From JAPUDQ01 sp049291395 (lineage in GTDB: Bacteria; Patescibacteriota; Saccharimonadia; Saccharimonadales; Saccharimonadaceae): a stretch of 20,560 nt of DNA. The position numbers were made by a program, and so were the translations under genes. The stretch spans positions 1 through 20,560 of the forward strand of contig JBATPJ010000032.1 of the NCBI GenBank assembly GCA_049291395.1, in the 5' to 3' direction. This document shows positions 8,297 to 15,234 of this stretch, in pieces (position 1 is the first letter of the stretch; each line of letters opens with the position of its first letter). The notes below the pieces were generated by a model. It was not told where the DNA came from. It saw only the letters and a list, made by a program, of their open reading frames with translations, and did not search any database.

Positions 8297-8518
8297 GCGT
8301 GATAGCAAGAGGTACGCAACGCCTACAAATATGATCATGCCGACGATGATCAAAATCGGACCGAGATTTTGAGATTCGTGCGTATCTTGTTCGACTGAGT
8401 TAACCGGTTTTTCATATTCAAGCGGTTTATCACCAGCACGTAATTTTTCTTGTAGTTCTGCTGCGATCCGCTCCTGGAGCTCGGTGCGCGGTGTTTCTTT
8501 GCGTATAAATAATGCCAT
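8294..8518 (-). CDS. Small C-terminally anchored membrane protein
   Basis: A 74-residue protein with a charged N-terminal half (ETPRTELQERIAAELQEKL, helical) and a single hydrophobic segment at about residues 52-72 (ILIIVGMIIFVGVAYLLL) ending SR. The topology is that of a tail-anchored or single-pass protein with its charged part in the cytoplasm. It is the first gene of the pheS-to-pheT direction, with a TACTAT element 6 nt before the ATG. I do not recognise a family. Its length, clean start and position directly before pheS argue that it is real. Confidence 0.72.
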   Translation of the reverse strand: MALFIRKETPRTELQERIAAELQEKLRAGDKPLEYEKPVNSVEQDTHESQNLGPILIIVGMIIFVGVAYLLLSR

Positions 8519-8524
8519 CCTTCA

Positions 8525-8554
8525 ATAGTAGATGGTAAACGATAAATGGTAAAT
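8525..8554 (-). promoter_or_regulatory. Promoter with TTTACCAT repeats, start of the pheS cluster
   Basis: TACTAT (8530-8525) is spaced 17 nt from a TTTACC -35-like element and 6 nt from ATG 8518. TTTACCAT occurs twice in this stretch on the minus strand, which could be an operator or a small repeat remnant. Confidence 0.4.
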
Positions 8555-8600
8555 GCTTTCGTGCAAAAATAGCGAGCAGATCCGACCTTGGTGATCGATG

Positions 8601-8650
8601 TTCAACGATCAAAGTATTGTGGTATACTTCATGCATAACGTATAAGGGAG
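8601..8650 (+). promoter_or_regulatory. Promoter and ribosome binding site of the MIP gene
   Basis: TATACT at 8623-8628 is preceded by TGG (extended -10), with TTCAAC at 8601-8606 as a weak -35 (16 nt spacer). GGGAG at 8646-8650 lies 8 nt before ATG 8659 and decides that start over an upstream in-frame ATG at 8617. This is one of only two genes here with a classical leader. Confidence 0.7.
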
Positions 8651-8658
8651 TTTCGTCT

Positions 8659-9576
8659 ATGGCCACCAAAGCCAAAACCACGTCACGCGCGAAAGCCGCG
8701 AAGACAACACGTCCAGCGACCACAAAAGCTGCACGAACTACAAAAAAACCTGTTGTGAAGTCAGCACCTGTCGTCGCTGCACGTCCAGCAACCCAACCAA
8801 AATCATACCGACTCGCGAGCGATCTATCGGGCGCACAGGTCATCACTGAAACGATCGGTACATTTCTCTTTGTATCTGCCGTGATCGCAAGCAGTGGCAA
8901 CCCACTTGTCATCGCTGCCGCTCTCGCTGGCCTCATCGCCGCAATGTTTAGTATCTCAGGCTCGCACTTCAACCCAGCGATCACCTTTGGTCTATGGACG
9001 ATGCGCAAAATATCACCGACAAAAATGCTCTTCTACTGGATGGCTCAGTTCGTCGGTGCTATCCTCGCGCTCTTCGCTGTATCTGCATTTTCAGGTGTCG
9101 CGCCTACTTTGTCACTGTCTAGCTTCATTAGCTGGGACTGGCGTATCGTCTTCGCCGAGCTCGTCGGTATGACGATCTTCATGTTCGCAATCGTAGCAGC
9201 CATAAACCGCGCTCCGACCGACAACAGCAAAGCCGCTACTATCTCACTCGGTATCTTTGTTGCTCTGATCGTCTCTACCAGCTTCTTCCAGGAAGCTGTC
9301 AACACAGAGAACAGCAAGTTCACTGAAGCACAGCAAAAGAGCGCAAATAGTGATGTCGCAACTCCACGATTGCTCAAGATTAGCGGGACAACACTCAACC
9401 CAGCGGTCGCTTTCAGCTCGACCGAAACCGAGAGCCAAAGCACGACGAGCGGCAGCCAAAGTAGCTCGACAGGTGCAAGTCGCTTGACACTCGAGACACT
9501 GCTCGGAACCTTCTTCGGTGCAGCACTCGGTGGCTGGCTCTACACACTACTTGCTCGCTACTCAAACGACAGCTAG
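8659..9576 (+). CDS. MIP family channel (aquaporin-like) with basic N-terminal extension
   Basis: A 305-residue membrane channel of the major intrinsic protein family, likely passing water or small neutral solutes. Residues 1-50 are a Lys/Ala/Thr/Pro-rich tail of histone-like composition. The channel begins at about 60 (VITETIGTFLF). The first NPA box is in SGSHFNPAITFG (NPA at 105-107) and the second in SGTTLNPAVAFSS (247-249), each next to membrane segments. Two features are unusual. The arginine that normally follows the second NPA in the selectivity filter is valine. The loops on both sides of the second NPA are long and polar, with a Ser/Thr/Gln-rich run at about 254-272. The first half-helix motif is normal. 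It is transcribed alone and ends at a strong terminator. Family is secure; substrate is not. Confidence 0.9.
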   Translation: MATKAKTTSRAKAAKTTRPATTKAARTTKKPVVKSAPVVAARPATQPKSYRLASDLSGAQVITETIGTFLFVSAVIASSGNPLVIAAALAGLIAAMFSISGSHFNPAITFGLWTMRKISPTKMLFYWMAQFVGAILALFAVSAFSGVAPTLSLSSFISWDWRIVFAELVGMTIFMFAIVAAINRAPTDNSKAATISLGIFVALIVSTSFFQEAVNTENSKFTEAQQKSANSDVATPRLLKISGTTLNPAVAFSSTETESQSTTSGSQSSSTGASRLTLETLLGTFFGAALGGWLYTLLARYSNDS

Positions 9577-9596
9577 TCGTCCAAAGACTACTCGTC

Positions 9597-9630
9597 AATA
9601 AAACTTCCTGGCAACCCAGGAAGTTTTATT
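9597..9630. terminator. Bidirectional intrinsic terminator between MIP and rmuC
   Basis: A perfect 15-bp stem (9597-9611 with 9616-9630) around a CAAC loop. The stem core CTTCCTGG is flanked by A- and T-rich arms, giving AAAA and TTTT tracts on both strands. It lies between two convergent genes and should stop transcription from each side. Confidence 0.95.
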
Positions 9631-9652
9631 ATGGTCGCTAATATCTAGATGT

Positions 9653-10723
9653 CTATGCATCATCTTGCGGTCGGTCCAGCAGCAACGGATCGACATGGGC
9701 TGGTGTATCAGCTATCTTCACGACATCGTGATCCATACGCGCAAGACTTTTGTGTGCATTGTTAAAATGTCCGACACTCGTACCGAGACTATTACCGAGC
9801 TTCTGCATATATGCTTCATGGGCTTGGACATGTTTGCTCAGCTCACCAACACGCTTCTGGATATCGTGAGCTTGCTCTTCGATCTGCAGTGCTTTGAGGC
9901 CCTGCATGACAGTCTGCAGGTACGCCAGCAACGTCGTTGGACTAACGATGATCACCTTGCGATCGATGAAGGCATACTCGATGAGATCACGAGCGTTGGT
10001 GCCGGTCGAACCGACATTGTTGACTAGCAGATCATAATAAATCGCTTCGCTCGGAATAAACATGAAGGCATAATCAAGAGTATTTTCACGGGGACGAATG
10101 TATTTGCTCGTCTCATCGATACGATTTTTGAGATCAGCTTTAAACGCTTTGACGATGATGTCCCGCTGCGTCTTGTCCGTCTCCTCGATAAGTCGGTTGT
10201 AGTTCTCAAGACTAAATTTGCTATCGATCGGGATGAGACGACCTTTGTCGAGTTTGATCACGGCATCGACGATCTCACCATCTTTAAATTTGTACTGCAT
10301 CTCATAGACATGCGGCGGCAAGACGTTTCCAAGCACCGTATCGAGATAATACTCACCGAGACCGCCGCGCTGCTTAGGGTTCTGCAAGACGTTTTGCAGC
10401 GTCTTGAGCTCACTCGTGACGTCCATCACTCGCCGGTTTGTCTCGTCGAGTCGTGTTAGTTTCTGCGTCACATCGGCGATCAGCTTGGCGCTTTCTCCTA
10501 ACTGCTTTTGCATGCTATCTTGCATCATGGTCTGTGATTTCTCTAGACGGTCGCTGACGGTTGACTGCAGGCCGTCCTTCAGCGCCTCAACCGCCCGCCC
10601 CAGCTCAGTGATATCCTGCTTGATAAGTAGTGATGAGTCGGGCGAAGACTTTTGTCGAAGAAGCATGACGATGACGATAACGAGCCCGACGATGAGTAGT
10701 GCAAGAATGATTGAAATATCCAT
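9653..10723 (-). CDS. rmuC: RmuC family DNA recombination protein
   Basis: A 356-residue protein. It starts with a membrane helix (about 4-22, IILALLIVGLVIVIVMLL), followed by a long coiled coil (about 35-115), and then the RmuC nuclease-like core: RGGLGEYYLDTVLGNVLPP, then DAVIKLDKGRLIPIDSKFSLENY (the D...D-K pattern of the PD-(D/E)xK-like fold), and FMFIPSEAIYYDLL further on. RmuC of E. coli limits inversion of short inverted repeats, and the family is broadly conserved. The frame continues upstream to 10765, but ATG 10723 (MDISII) puts the membrane helix at the N-terminus and lies 6 nt behind TATACT, so it is the preferred start. It is convergent with MIP and separate from the gene upstream by 73 bases. 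Confidence 0.93.
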   Translation of the reverse strand: MDISIILALLIVGLVIVIVMLLRQKSSPDSSLLIKQDITELGRAVEALKDGLQSTVSDRLEKSQTMMQDSMQKQLGESAKLIADVTQKLTRLDETNRRVMDVTSELKTLQNVLQNPKQRGGLGEYYLDTVLGNVLPPHVYEMQYKFKDGEIVDAVIKLDKGRLIPIDSKFSLENYNRLIEETDKTQRDIIVKAFKADLKNRIDETSKYIRPRENTLDYAFMFIPSEAIYYDLLVNNVGSTGTNARDLIEYAFIDRKVIIVSPTTLLAYLQTVMQGLKALQIEEQAHDIQKRVGELSKHVQAHEAYMQKLGNSLGTSVGHFNNAHKSLARMDHDVVKIADTPAHVDPLLLDRPQDDA

Positions 10724-10729
10724 ATCATA

Positions 10730-10757
10730 AGTATATTGCATATGGTAGATGGTAGAT
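10730..10757 (-). promoter_or_regulatory. -10 element and CTACCAT repeats before rmuC
   Basis: TATACT (10735-10730) lies 6 nt before ATG 10723. Directly upstream on the minus strand CTACCAT occurs twice in tandem, resembling the TTTACCAT repeats before the gene at 8518. Confidence 0.5.
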
Positions 10758-10796
10758 AGTGGCACGAGTGTTTGATCACTCGTCAGACGGCGATGG

Positions 10797-11270
10797 CTAC
10801 CAGGACATCAGCAAGACGCGCGCACCGAGAACGGCAACGATCGTTAGCACAAGCGCGACAGGAAAATACAAAAGTCGATTGACCCATGCATAAAACACGT
10901 AGGCGATACCGAAGAGCAATCCAAGATACAACGACCCCATCCACCAGGTCATACCATCGAGCCATGCATGGAAGCCCCAAAGCGTCGCGATAGACACGAG
11001 CACCACGAGAAGTGGACGCATCACAATCGCTCTCACAAGCATGATAAGACCAAGAAAATGCGCGACAAGAAGCGCTAAGACCAGTGAGGTAATTTGCGCC
11101 GAGCCACAAGCAGTATTCCCATCGGTGCACATGATCATCCCGATGACATACCGATCAAGCCCGAGATAGATCAGCCATGTAAAGACACCAGCCATCACAC
11201 CTGCTAGAAATGTCTGTAGCAGGATGGCGGGTACATATGTCTGGTATTCGATATAACGACGGTAGTTCAT
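10797..11270 (-). CDS. Polytopic membrane protein of unknown function
   Basis: A 157-residue, very hydrophobic protein with about four to five predicted membrane segments: around residues 14-36, 60-82, 84-100, 108-130 and 132-153. A short extracytoplasmic loop at about 48-56 holds two cysteines (CTDGNTAC), which could form a disulfide. I do not recognise a family. It has its own TATAAT 19 nt before the ATG and stands alone between rmuC and the PAP2 gene in the same direction. No charged catalytic pattern is visible, so a structural, transport or small-molecule sensing role cannot be told apart. Confidence 0.78.
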   Translation of the reverse strand: MNYRRYIEYQTYVPAILLQTFLAGVMAGVFTWLIYLGLDRYVIGMIMCTDGNTACGSAQITSLVLALLVAHFLGLIMLVRAIVMRPLLVVLVSIATLWGFHAWLDGMTWWMGSLYLGLLFGIAYVFYAWVNRLLYFPVALVLTIVAVLGARVLLMSW

Positions 11271-11289
11271 CTTGTTTTCTATATTTAAG

Positions 11290-11295
11290 ATTATA
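11290..11295 (-). promoter_or_regulatory. -10 element of the polytopic membrane protein gene
   Basis: TATAAT (11295-11290), 19 nt before ATG 11270, with TTGCGT about 17 nt upstream as a weak -35. The predicted leader is about 12 nt and holds no Shine-Dalgarno sequence. Confidence 0.5.
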
Positions 11296-11331
11296 TATGA
11301 TTATTGATCTATACGCAAATTACTGAAACGG

Positions 11332-11805
11332 TTATGCATGCGCGTCTCGTGCCCGATACCATACCGTGCCGGCAAGACCGAGTACGATACCGCCCGCGAC
11401 ATCAAGCGGCGTATGGACCAGTGCTAGTACTCTCGCGATACACATGACGACGACCAATACCGCGAGCACTACAGCGAGCTTCTTGTACTGTGCCACAAAC
11501 CATAGCGCCGAGACGAGGACGACTGCGAGCAGTGCATGATCAGACGGAAACCCAGGATTGTTGATATAGGCCGCGCCTGCTTCCAGGCCCTTCTCGACAA
11601 AAGGCCGAGCCGTATCGGGCTGATAGACCAGGCTGAGTAATTTGCCCAGAAGTAGCGACGTCATCCCCGCCATGATAACGATGGGCGCCAGCCGCACGAT
11701 ATCTTTTTTGGTCTGATGCCTGAGCCAATAAACCCCAGCGATAGCAGCGATAAAAAAGATAGTCAGGAGCAATCCATCAGCCGCAAATCGAATGAGATTA
11801 TCCAC
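11332..11805 (-). CDS. PAP2 family membrane phosphatase
   Basis: A 157-residue membrane phosphatase with the three PAP2 signature motifs: K55 with ARPF (R67-P68), PGFPSDHA with P87-S-D-H90, and the R125...H131...D135 pattern in ARVLALVHTPLDVAGG. Members dephosphorylate lipid phosphates, such as undecaprenyl pyrophosphate or phosphatidic acid, at the outer face of the membrane. The small size and short loops fit a BcrC-like undecaprenyl-pyrophosphatase, which is an inference. The frame extends up to a TTG at 11835. I chose GTG 11805, which overlaps the stop of the DUF475 gene (GTGGATAA) and has an AAGGAAG ribosome binding site about 9 nt upstream. Translational coupling to the DUF475 gene is likely. 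Confidence 0.88.
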   Translation of the reverse strand: MDNLIRFAADGLLLTIFFIAAIAGVYWLRHQTKKDIVRLAPIVIMAGMTSLLLGKLLSLVYQPDTARPFVEKGLEAGAAYINNPGFPSDHALLAVVLVSALWFVAQYKKLAVVLAVLVVVMCIARVLALVHTPLDVAGGIVLGLAGTVWYRARDAHA

Positions 11806-12844
11806 GACGTACAGCTTCCTTCCTGGTAGCTGCAATTGAGCTTGTGATGGCCGTTCCGACGATCACGATTCCAGCGATACCGGCGATAAGCTCCGGGACA
11901 TCGATGAAGAGCCCGACGAGCAGTACGATAGCGAGCACCCCGATCGTATAATGCGCGCCATGCTCGAGATACCGATAGGCATGGAGCACGTGTCGACGGA
12001 CCATATATATCGTGAGCGACCGCACCCACAGTGCTCCGACACCAAGTCCAATCGCGATCAGTAGTACGTTTTTCGTGACGGCAAATGCACCGATCACCCC
12101 ATCGAAGCTAAAGCTCGCATCGAGCACTTCGAGGTACAAAAATGCCATAAAACCAGCCATCCCCGTCTTCACGGCGTGCGAAGCTCCTTGCTTATCCTTG
12201 CGAGCAAACAACTCGGCGAGCCCGTGGATAACGAGATACGTGGCGATACCCACGAGACCTGCGACAAAACCCTCCTGCGGATGCGGGTTACCCGGCATCA
12301 CCGTGATTATGACAAGTATCGCCAGGCTGACGACAGAGTACAGCCACCATTGACTCATGTTCTGGAGCGGTTTTTCGATGATATCTATCCAGCGAATCTT
12401 GCGTTTCTTGTCGAAGAAGAAATGAAGACACAGCATCAGCAGGAACATCCCGCCAAAGGTCGCGATCGATGCATGAGAGTCATGGAGCGCTTGTGCGTAG
12501 TCATCGGGCTTGTTGATGGCGAGGTCGATGACCTGCGCCGCTCCAAGACTAGATGTCACCATGACGATCGCGATCGGGAAAACAAGTCGCATCCCGAACA
12601 CCGCGATAAATATTCCGACGGTCACAAACATCGTCTGCCAAAATTTCGATACGCTATTTAGAACTTTGGCGTTGATGATCGCATTTTCAAAACTAAAAGT
12701 GATCTCGACGAGCATCAGCACGAGCGCAATAAACGCCTTATCCCAACCAAGGTATATCCCCACAAGGACAATCGCTGTGACAGAAATAAATCCCGACACG
12801 AGAAAGATACGAAACGGATGATCAGGATGCACGAGATGCTTCAT
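11798..12844 (-). CDS. DUF475 / TerC-superfamily integral membrane protein
   Basis: A 348-residue protein with about nine hydrophobic segments. It carries the two paired acidic motifs of the TerC/DUF475 group: LMLVEITFSFENAIINAKVL near residues 43-62 and YLEVLDASFSFDGVIGAFAVT in the second half. Each places acidic residues and Asn/Ser in the membrane. TerC relatives are linked to tellurite resistance and to manganese or other metal handling at the membrane; DUF475 itself is not well characterised to my knowledge. The position after an Nramp-like transporter and DUF1622, and overlapping a PAP2 gene, supports a metal or envelope-stress role. The start is ATG 12844, 8 nt behind TATACT. Family call is firm. 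Confidence 0.9.
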   Translation of the reverse strand: MKHLVHPDHPFRIFLVSGFISVTAIVLVGIYLGWDKAFIALVLMLVEITFSFENAIINAKVLNSVSKFWQTMFVTVGIFIAVFGMRLVFPIAIVMVTSSLGAAQVIDLAINKPDDYAQALHDSHASIATFGGMFLLMLCLHFFFDKKRKIRWIDIIEKPLQNMSQWWLYSVVSLAILVIITVMPGNPHPQEGFVAGLVGIATYLVIHGLAELFARKDKQGASHAVKTGMAGFMAFLYLEVLDASFSFDGVIGAFAVTKNVLLIAIGLGVGALWVRSLTIYMVRRHVLHAYRYLEHGAHYTIGVLAIVLLVGLFIDVPELIAGIAGIVIVGTAITSSIAATRKEAVRRG

Positions 12845-12852
12845 TGCGTACT

Positions 12853-12858
12853 AGTATA
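12853..12858 (-). promoter_or_regulatory. -10 element inside the Nramp operon, before DUF475
   Basis: TATACT (12858-12853) begins just past the DUF1622 stop and lies 8 nt before ATG 12844. No -35 or Shine-Dalgarno is evident. Confidence 0.5.
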
Positions 12859-12860
12859 GC

Positions 12861-13256
12861 TTATTTGCTTTCGTCATCGCGAGTAGTTGCGCGCTGCCAC
12901 GGCCACCGTCCGTCGATCTCCATCTGAAACTCGATGCCCAGAAACGCCCTAACGAGCACGATGATCGCCAGTATCCCTACTGCCTCAAACGACAACTGAC
13001 CGCCGACCGATCGGATGATGTCACCGGCAACGAGAAATTCCAGGCCGATCAAAATACTCCTAGCGAGGTTCCATCGATAGTAGTTATAGAGCGAGGCTAC
13101 CTTTTCCTTTTTGAAATATTTGACGATCACTCCCCAGGTCGAGAAGATCGCTCCGAGCAGTATGATGATGATACCGACAAAGTCGAGCAACGTCCCGGCG
13201 TTTTGCGTAAAAACCTGAAAATTAAACAGTGAATAATACGCGATAATTTCTTCCAT
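12861..13256 (-). CDS. DUF1622 family membrane protein
   Basis: A 131-residue inner-membrane protein with three hydrophobic segments: about 22-45 (DFVGIIIILLGAIFSTWGVIV), 66-82 and 90-108. The stretch ARSILIGLEFLVAGDIIRSV followed by LAIIVLVRAFLGIEFQMEIDGRWPW is what I recognise as DUF1622. The function is unknown; an uncharacterised ion or voltage-sensor-like helix bundle is sometimes suggested by the hydrophobic pattern, which I cannot support further. The ATG follows the Nramp stop with no spacing at all (TAGATG) and has no ribosome binding site, so it should depend on translation of Nramp. It ends 17 bases before DUF475. Confidence 0.88.
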   Translation of the reverse strand: MEEIIAYYSLFNFQVFTQNAGTLLDFVGIIIILLGAIFSTWGVIVKYFKKEKVASLYNYYRWNLARSILIGLEFLVAGDIIRSVGGQLSFEAVGILAIIVLVRAFLGIEFQMEIDGRWPWQRATTRDDESK

Positions 13257-14621
13257 CTATATTTGTCCCGTTCCCATGGCATAAAATAATACGGCAGCAG
13301 CTATCGCCATGATGATAAATGCCGCCCAGATCCCGATGTTTGACCACAAACCGTTGCGATACTCGCCCATAATCTCTCGATTATTACCGACCCGCGCGAT
13401 CATGTAAAGAAGCGGTACTGCTGCGACGCCGTTAACGACCGCCGTAAAGATCAGCGCTTTTATCGGGTCGATGCCGAGGAAATTGATGCATAGTCCGATA
13501 AATGTCGCTACGATTATCACGACGTAGAACCCAACCGCGCGATGGAATTTGCGCCACAGACCTTCGCGCCATCCGACCGTCTCGGCGATCGCATATGATG
13601 CCGATCCGGCGAGCACGGGCACAGCGAGTAGGCCAAGTCCGATGATACCGATCGAAAATATTATCTTGGCGAGAAGACCTGCATTGGGAAACTGACTCAC
13701 GAGTGGCTCGAGCGCTTTCGCGGCATCGGCAGCGGTACTAATAGTGGTGATGCCTTGGGAGAAAAGCACCGAACCGCAAACGATCACGATAAACCACGCC
13801 GTCGTACTGGCAAGCGACATGCCGATCAGATTATCGATGCGTAGCTTATGGAGAAAATGCTTGGTCGCTGCTTTATCGCGGCCGATCTTCGCCGCATTGT
13901 GCTTCGCTATCTCCTCCTCTACTACCTCTGACGTATCCCAAAAGAAAAGATAGGGCGAAATCGTGGTACCAAGCATACCGACGAGCAGATATACAGTCGT
14001 GAAATTCATCTCGGGCGTCATATTGAACGTCGCCGCAATTATCTGCCCCCACGGCTGACCGATGACAAACGCCGTTACCGGATATGCCAAGAGTGCGATC
14101 GCTAGCCACTTTAGGATTTTTGCGTAGAGCTTATACGGTACGCCCACCTCAAGCATGACGACACCGACAGCAAACCCGACCGCCAGTAGTTCAAACGGCC
14201 AGTCGACAAATAGCTGCATCGTCGCGGCCATCGCACCCAGGTCCGAGCCGATATTGAGTACGTTTGCGATGACGACTAACGCAACGGCGCTATAGAGCAT
14301 GCCTTTACTGTAGTGATCCTTGAGATTTGCCGCGAGTCCTTTGCCGGTAATTGCGCCGATGCGAGCACATGATTCTTGTACGGCAAGGAGGAGCGGAAAC
14401 ATCAGCGGGAACGCCCACAAGAGCCCAAACCCATGCGCCGCGCCAGCCTGAGAATACGTCGCGATGCCTGACGGATCATCATCGGCTGCGCCGGTCACAA
14501 CACCAGGACCAAGAATGCGCAAAAAGCGGCTATACCGTTTGTGATTTACTACAGCTTTCGCAACAGCGAGCGCCTGCTTTTCGGCACGATTGATTTTTCT
14601 TTTAAATGGCCATAAATTCAT
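13257..14621 (-). CDS. Nramp-like divalent cation transporter, non-canonical metal site
   Basis: A 454-residue secondary transporter with about eleven membrane segments, related to Nramp/MntH proteins that import Mn, Fe and other divalent metals with protons. The first segment reads LGPGVVTGAADDDPSGIATYSQAGA (residues 37-61), where canonical Nramps have DPGN. The sixth segment reads GMLGTTISPYLFFWD (215-229), where canonical proteins have a Met-Pro-His motif. So DPGN is DPSG and MPH is SPY, and the metal-coordinating methionine and asparagine are absent. Members with such changes are known as Nramp-related proteins with altered metal choice; whether this one moves Mg, Mn or something else cannot be told from sequence. 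It leads a cluster with DUF1622, DUF475 and PAP2. Confidence 0.88.
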   Translation of the reverse strand: MNLWPFKRKINRAEKQALAVAKAVVNHKRYSRFLRILGPGVVTGAADDDPSGIATYSQAGAAHGFGLLWAFPLMFPLLLAVQESCARIGAITGKGLAANLKDHYSKGMLYSAVALVVIANVLNIGSDLGAMAATMQLFVDWPFELLAVGFAVGVVMLEVGVPYKLYAKILKWLAIALLAYPVTAFVIGQPWGQIIAATFNMTPEMNFTTVYLLVGMLGTTISPYLFFWDTSEVVEEEIAKHNAAKIGRDKAATKHFLHKLRIDNLIGMSLASTTAWFIVIVCGSVLFSQGITTISTAADAAKALEPLVSQFPNAGLLAKIIFSIGIIGLGLLAVPVLAGSASYAIAETVGWREGLWRKFHRAVGFYVVIIVATFIGLCINFLGIDPIKALIFTAVVNGVAAVPLLYMIARVGNNREIMGEYRNGLWSNIGIWAAFIIMAIAAAVLFYAMGTGQI

Positions 14622-14645
14622 AATGATACGGTTATGTTTATCATC

Positions 14646-14654
14646 ACTATATCA
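14646..14654 (-). promoter_or_regulatory. Extended -10 element of the Nramp operon
   Basis: TATAGT (14651-14646) preceded by TGA, 24 nt before ATG 14621. The predicted leader is about 17 nt and carries no clear Shine-Dalgarno sequence. Confidence 0.5.
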
Positions 14655-14660
14655 TATCGA

Positions 14661-15173
14661 TTATTGCGTGTGTATTTTCCCGATTGCCAGCTCCAACTCA
14701 GTGAGAATGTCGGTGAGGTCAGTCGGTACGCCCGTCGGTTGGCATGCTGGTGATACATCGACCGGTGCCTCAAATCGATAACCACTCGTCTGCAGATAGA
14801 TGGTGCCGCCAGTTGGCTTTGCGCCGATCGCATTCCGTACGATTGCCGGACCATACAGTCCGGTTCGACAGCTGCCGACCTTGCCGAGCAAGTCAGTCGC
14901 GCGTTTCGTCGTAATAGTGATCGTATCGACTCCAAGCGTCGGACTCATATAATACCGTGCATCACTGATCGACGATGTCAGTGGTATCACGACGGACCAC
15001 TCTTTGATCACAAGCTCAGTCGGCTCCGCGACAACCGGTTGGGGCTGTGCGACCGGTGTAGGCTCCGGCTCCCGTCCGACAGTAACTGACATCACCCAGT
15101 AGCTTGCTACCGCAGATACGGCCATGATCATCACCGCGCCGACACCAACAAAAACCTTCTGAAGTAGTCCCAT
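14661..15173 (-). CDS. Membrane-anchored extracytoplasmic protein
   Basis: A 170-residue protein with an N-terminal hydrophobic helix (about 7-31, VFVGVGAVMIMAVSAVASYWVM) that acts as signal anchor, then a Pro/Glu/Val-rich linker (EPEPTPVAQPQPVVAEP), then a compact globular domain of about 115 residues. The globular part holds just two cysteines (SCRTG and SPACQP), likely a disulfide outside the cell. I do not recognise a family; the layout of anchor, Pro-rich spacer and small beta-rich domain is common in surface proteins of CPR and Gram-positive bacteria. It is divergent from corA across a 61-base gap with overlapping promoters. The start is ATG 15173, 10 nt after TATAAT. Confidence 0.8.
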   Translation of the reverse strand: MGLLQKVFVGVGAVMIMAVSAVASYWVMSVTVGREPEPTPVAQPQPVVAEPTELVIKEWSVVIPLTSSISDARYYMSPTLGVDTITITTKRATDLLGKVGSCRTGLYGPAIVRNAIGAKPTGGTIYLQTSGYRFEAPVDVSPACQPTGVPTDLTDILTELELAIGKIHTQ

Positions 15174-15183
15174 ATTGCTTATG

Positions 15184-15192
15184 ATTATATCA
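15184..15192 (-). promoter_or_regulatory. Extended -10 element of the anchored protein gene
   Basis: TATAAT (15189-15184) preceded by TGA, 10 nt before ATG 15173. No Shine-Dalgarno sequence fits in the space. Confidence 0.6.
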
Positions 15193-15219
15193 CTTCACTG
15201 CCCTGATAGTGGTGTGATT

Positions 15220-15228
15220 TGTTATAGT
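15220..15228 (+). promoter_or_regulatory. Extended -10 element of corA
   Basis: TATAGT at 15223-15228, preceded by TGT, lies 6 nt before ATG 15235. This decides the start: the frame is open upstream to 15175, but that extension reads across the promoter. Confidence 0.6.
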
Positions 15229-15234
15229 GATACT

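Noticed and set aside
8430..9008. 192-codon minus-strand frame overlapping the MIP start
   Set aside because: Crosses the MIP promoter and reads antisense to its Lys/Ala/Thr-rich tail, giving a biased shadow sequence.
10724..10765. N-terminal extension of rmuC to GTG 10765
   Set aside because: The extra 14 residues read through the -10 element and repeats and would push the membrane anchor away from the N-terminus.
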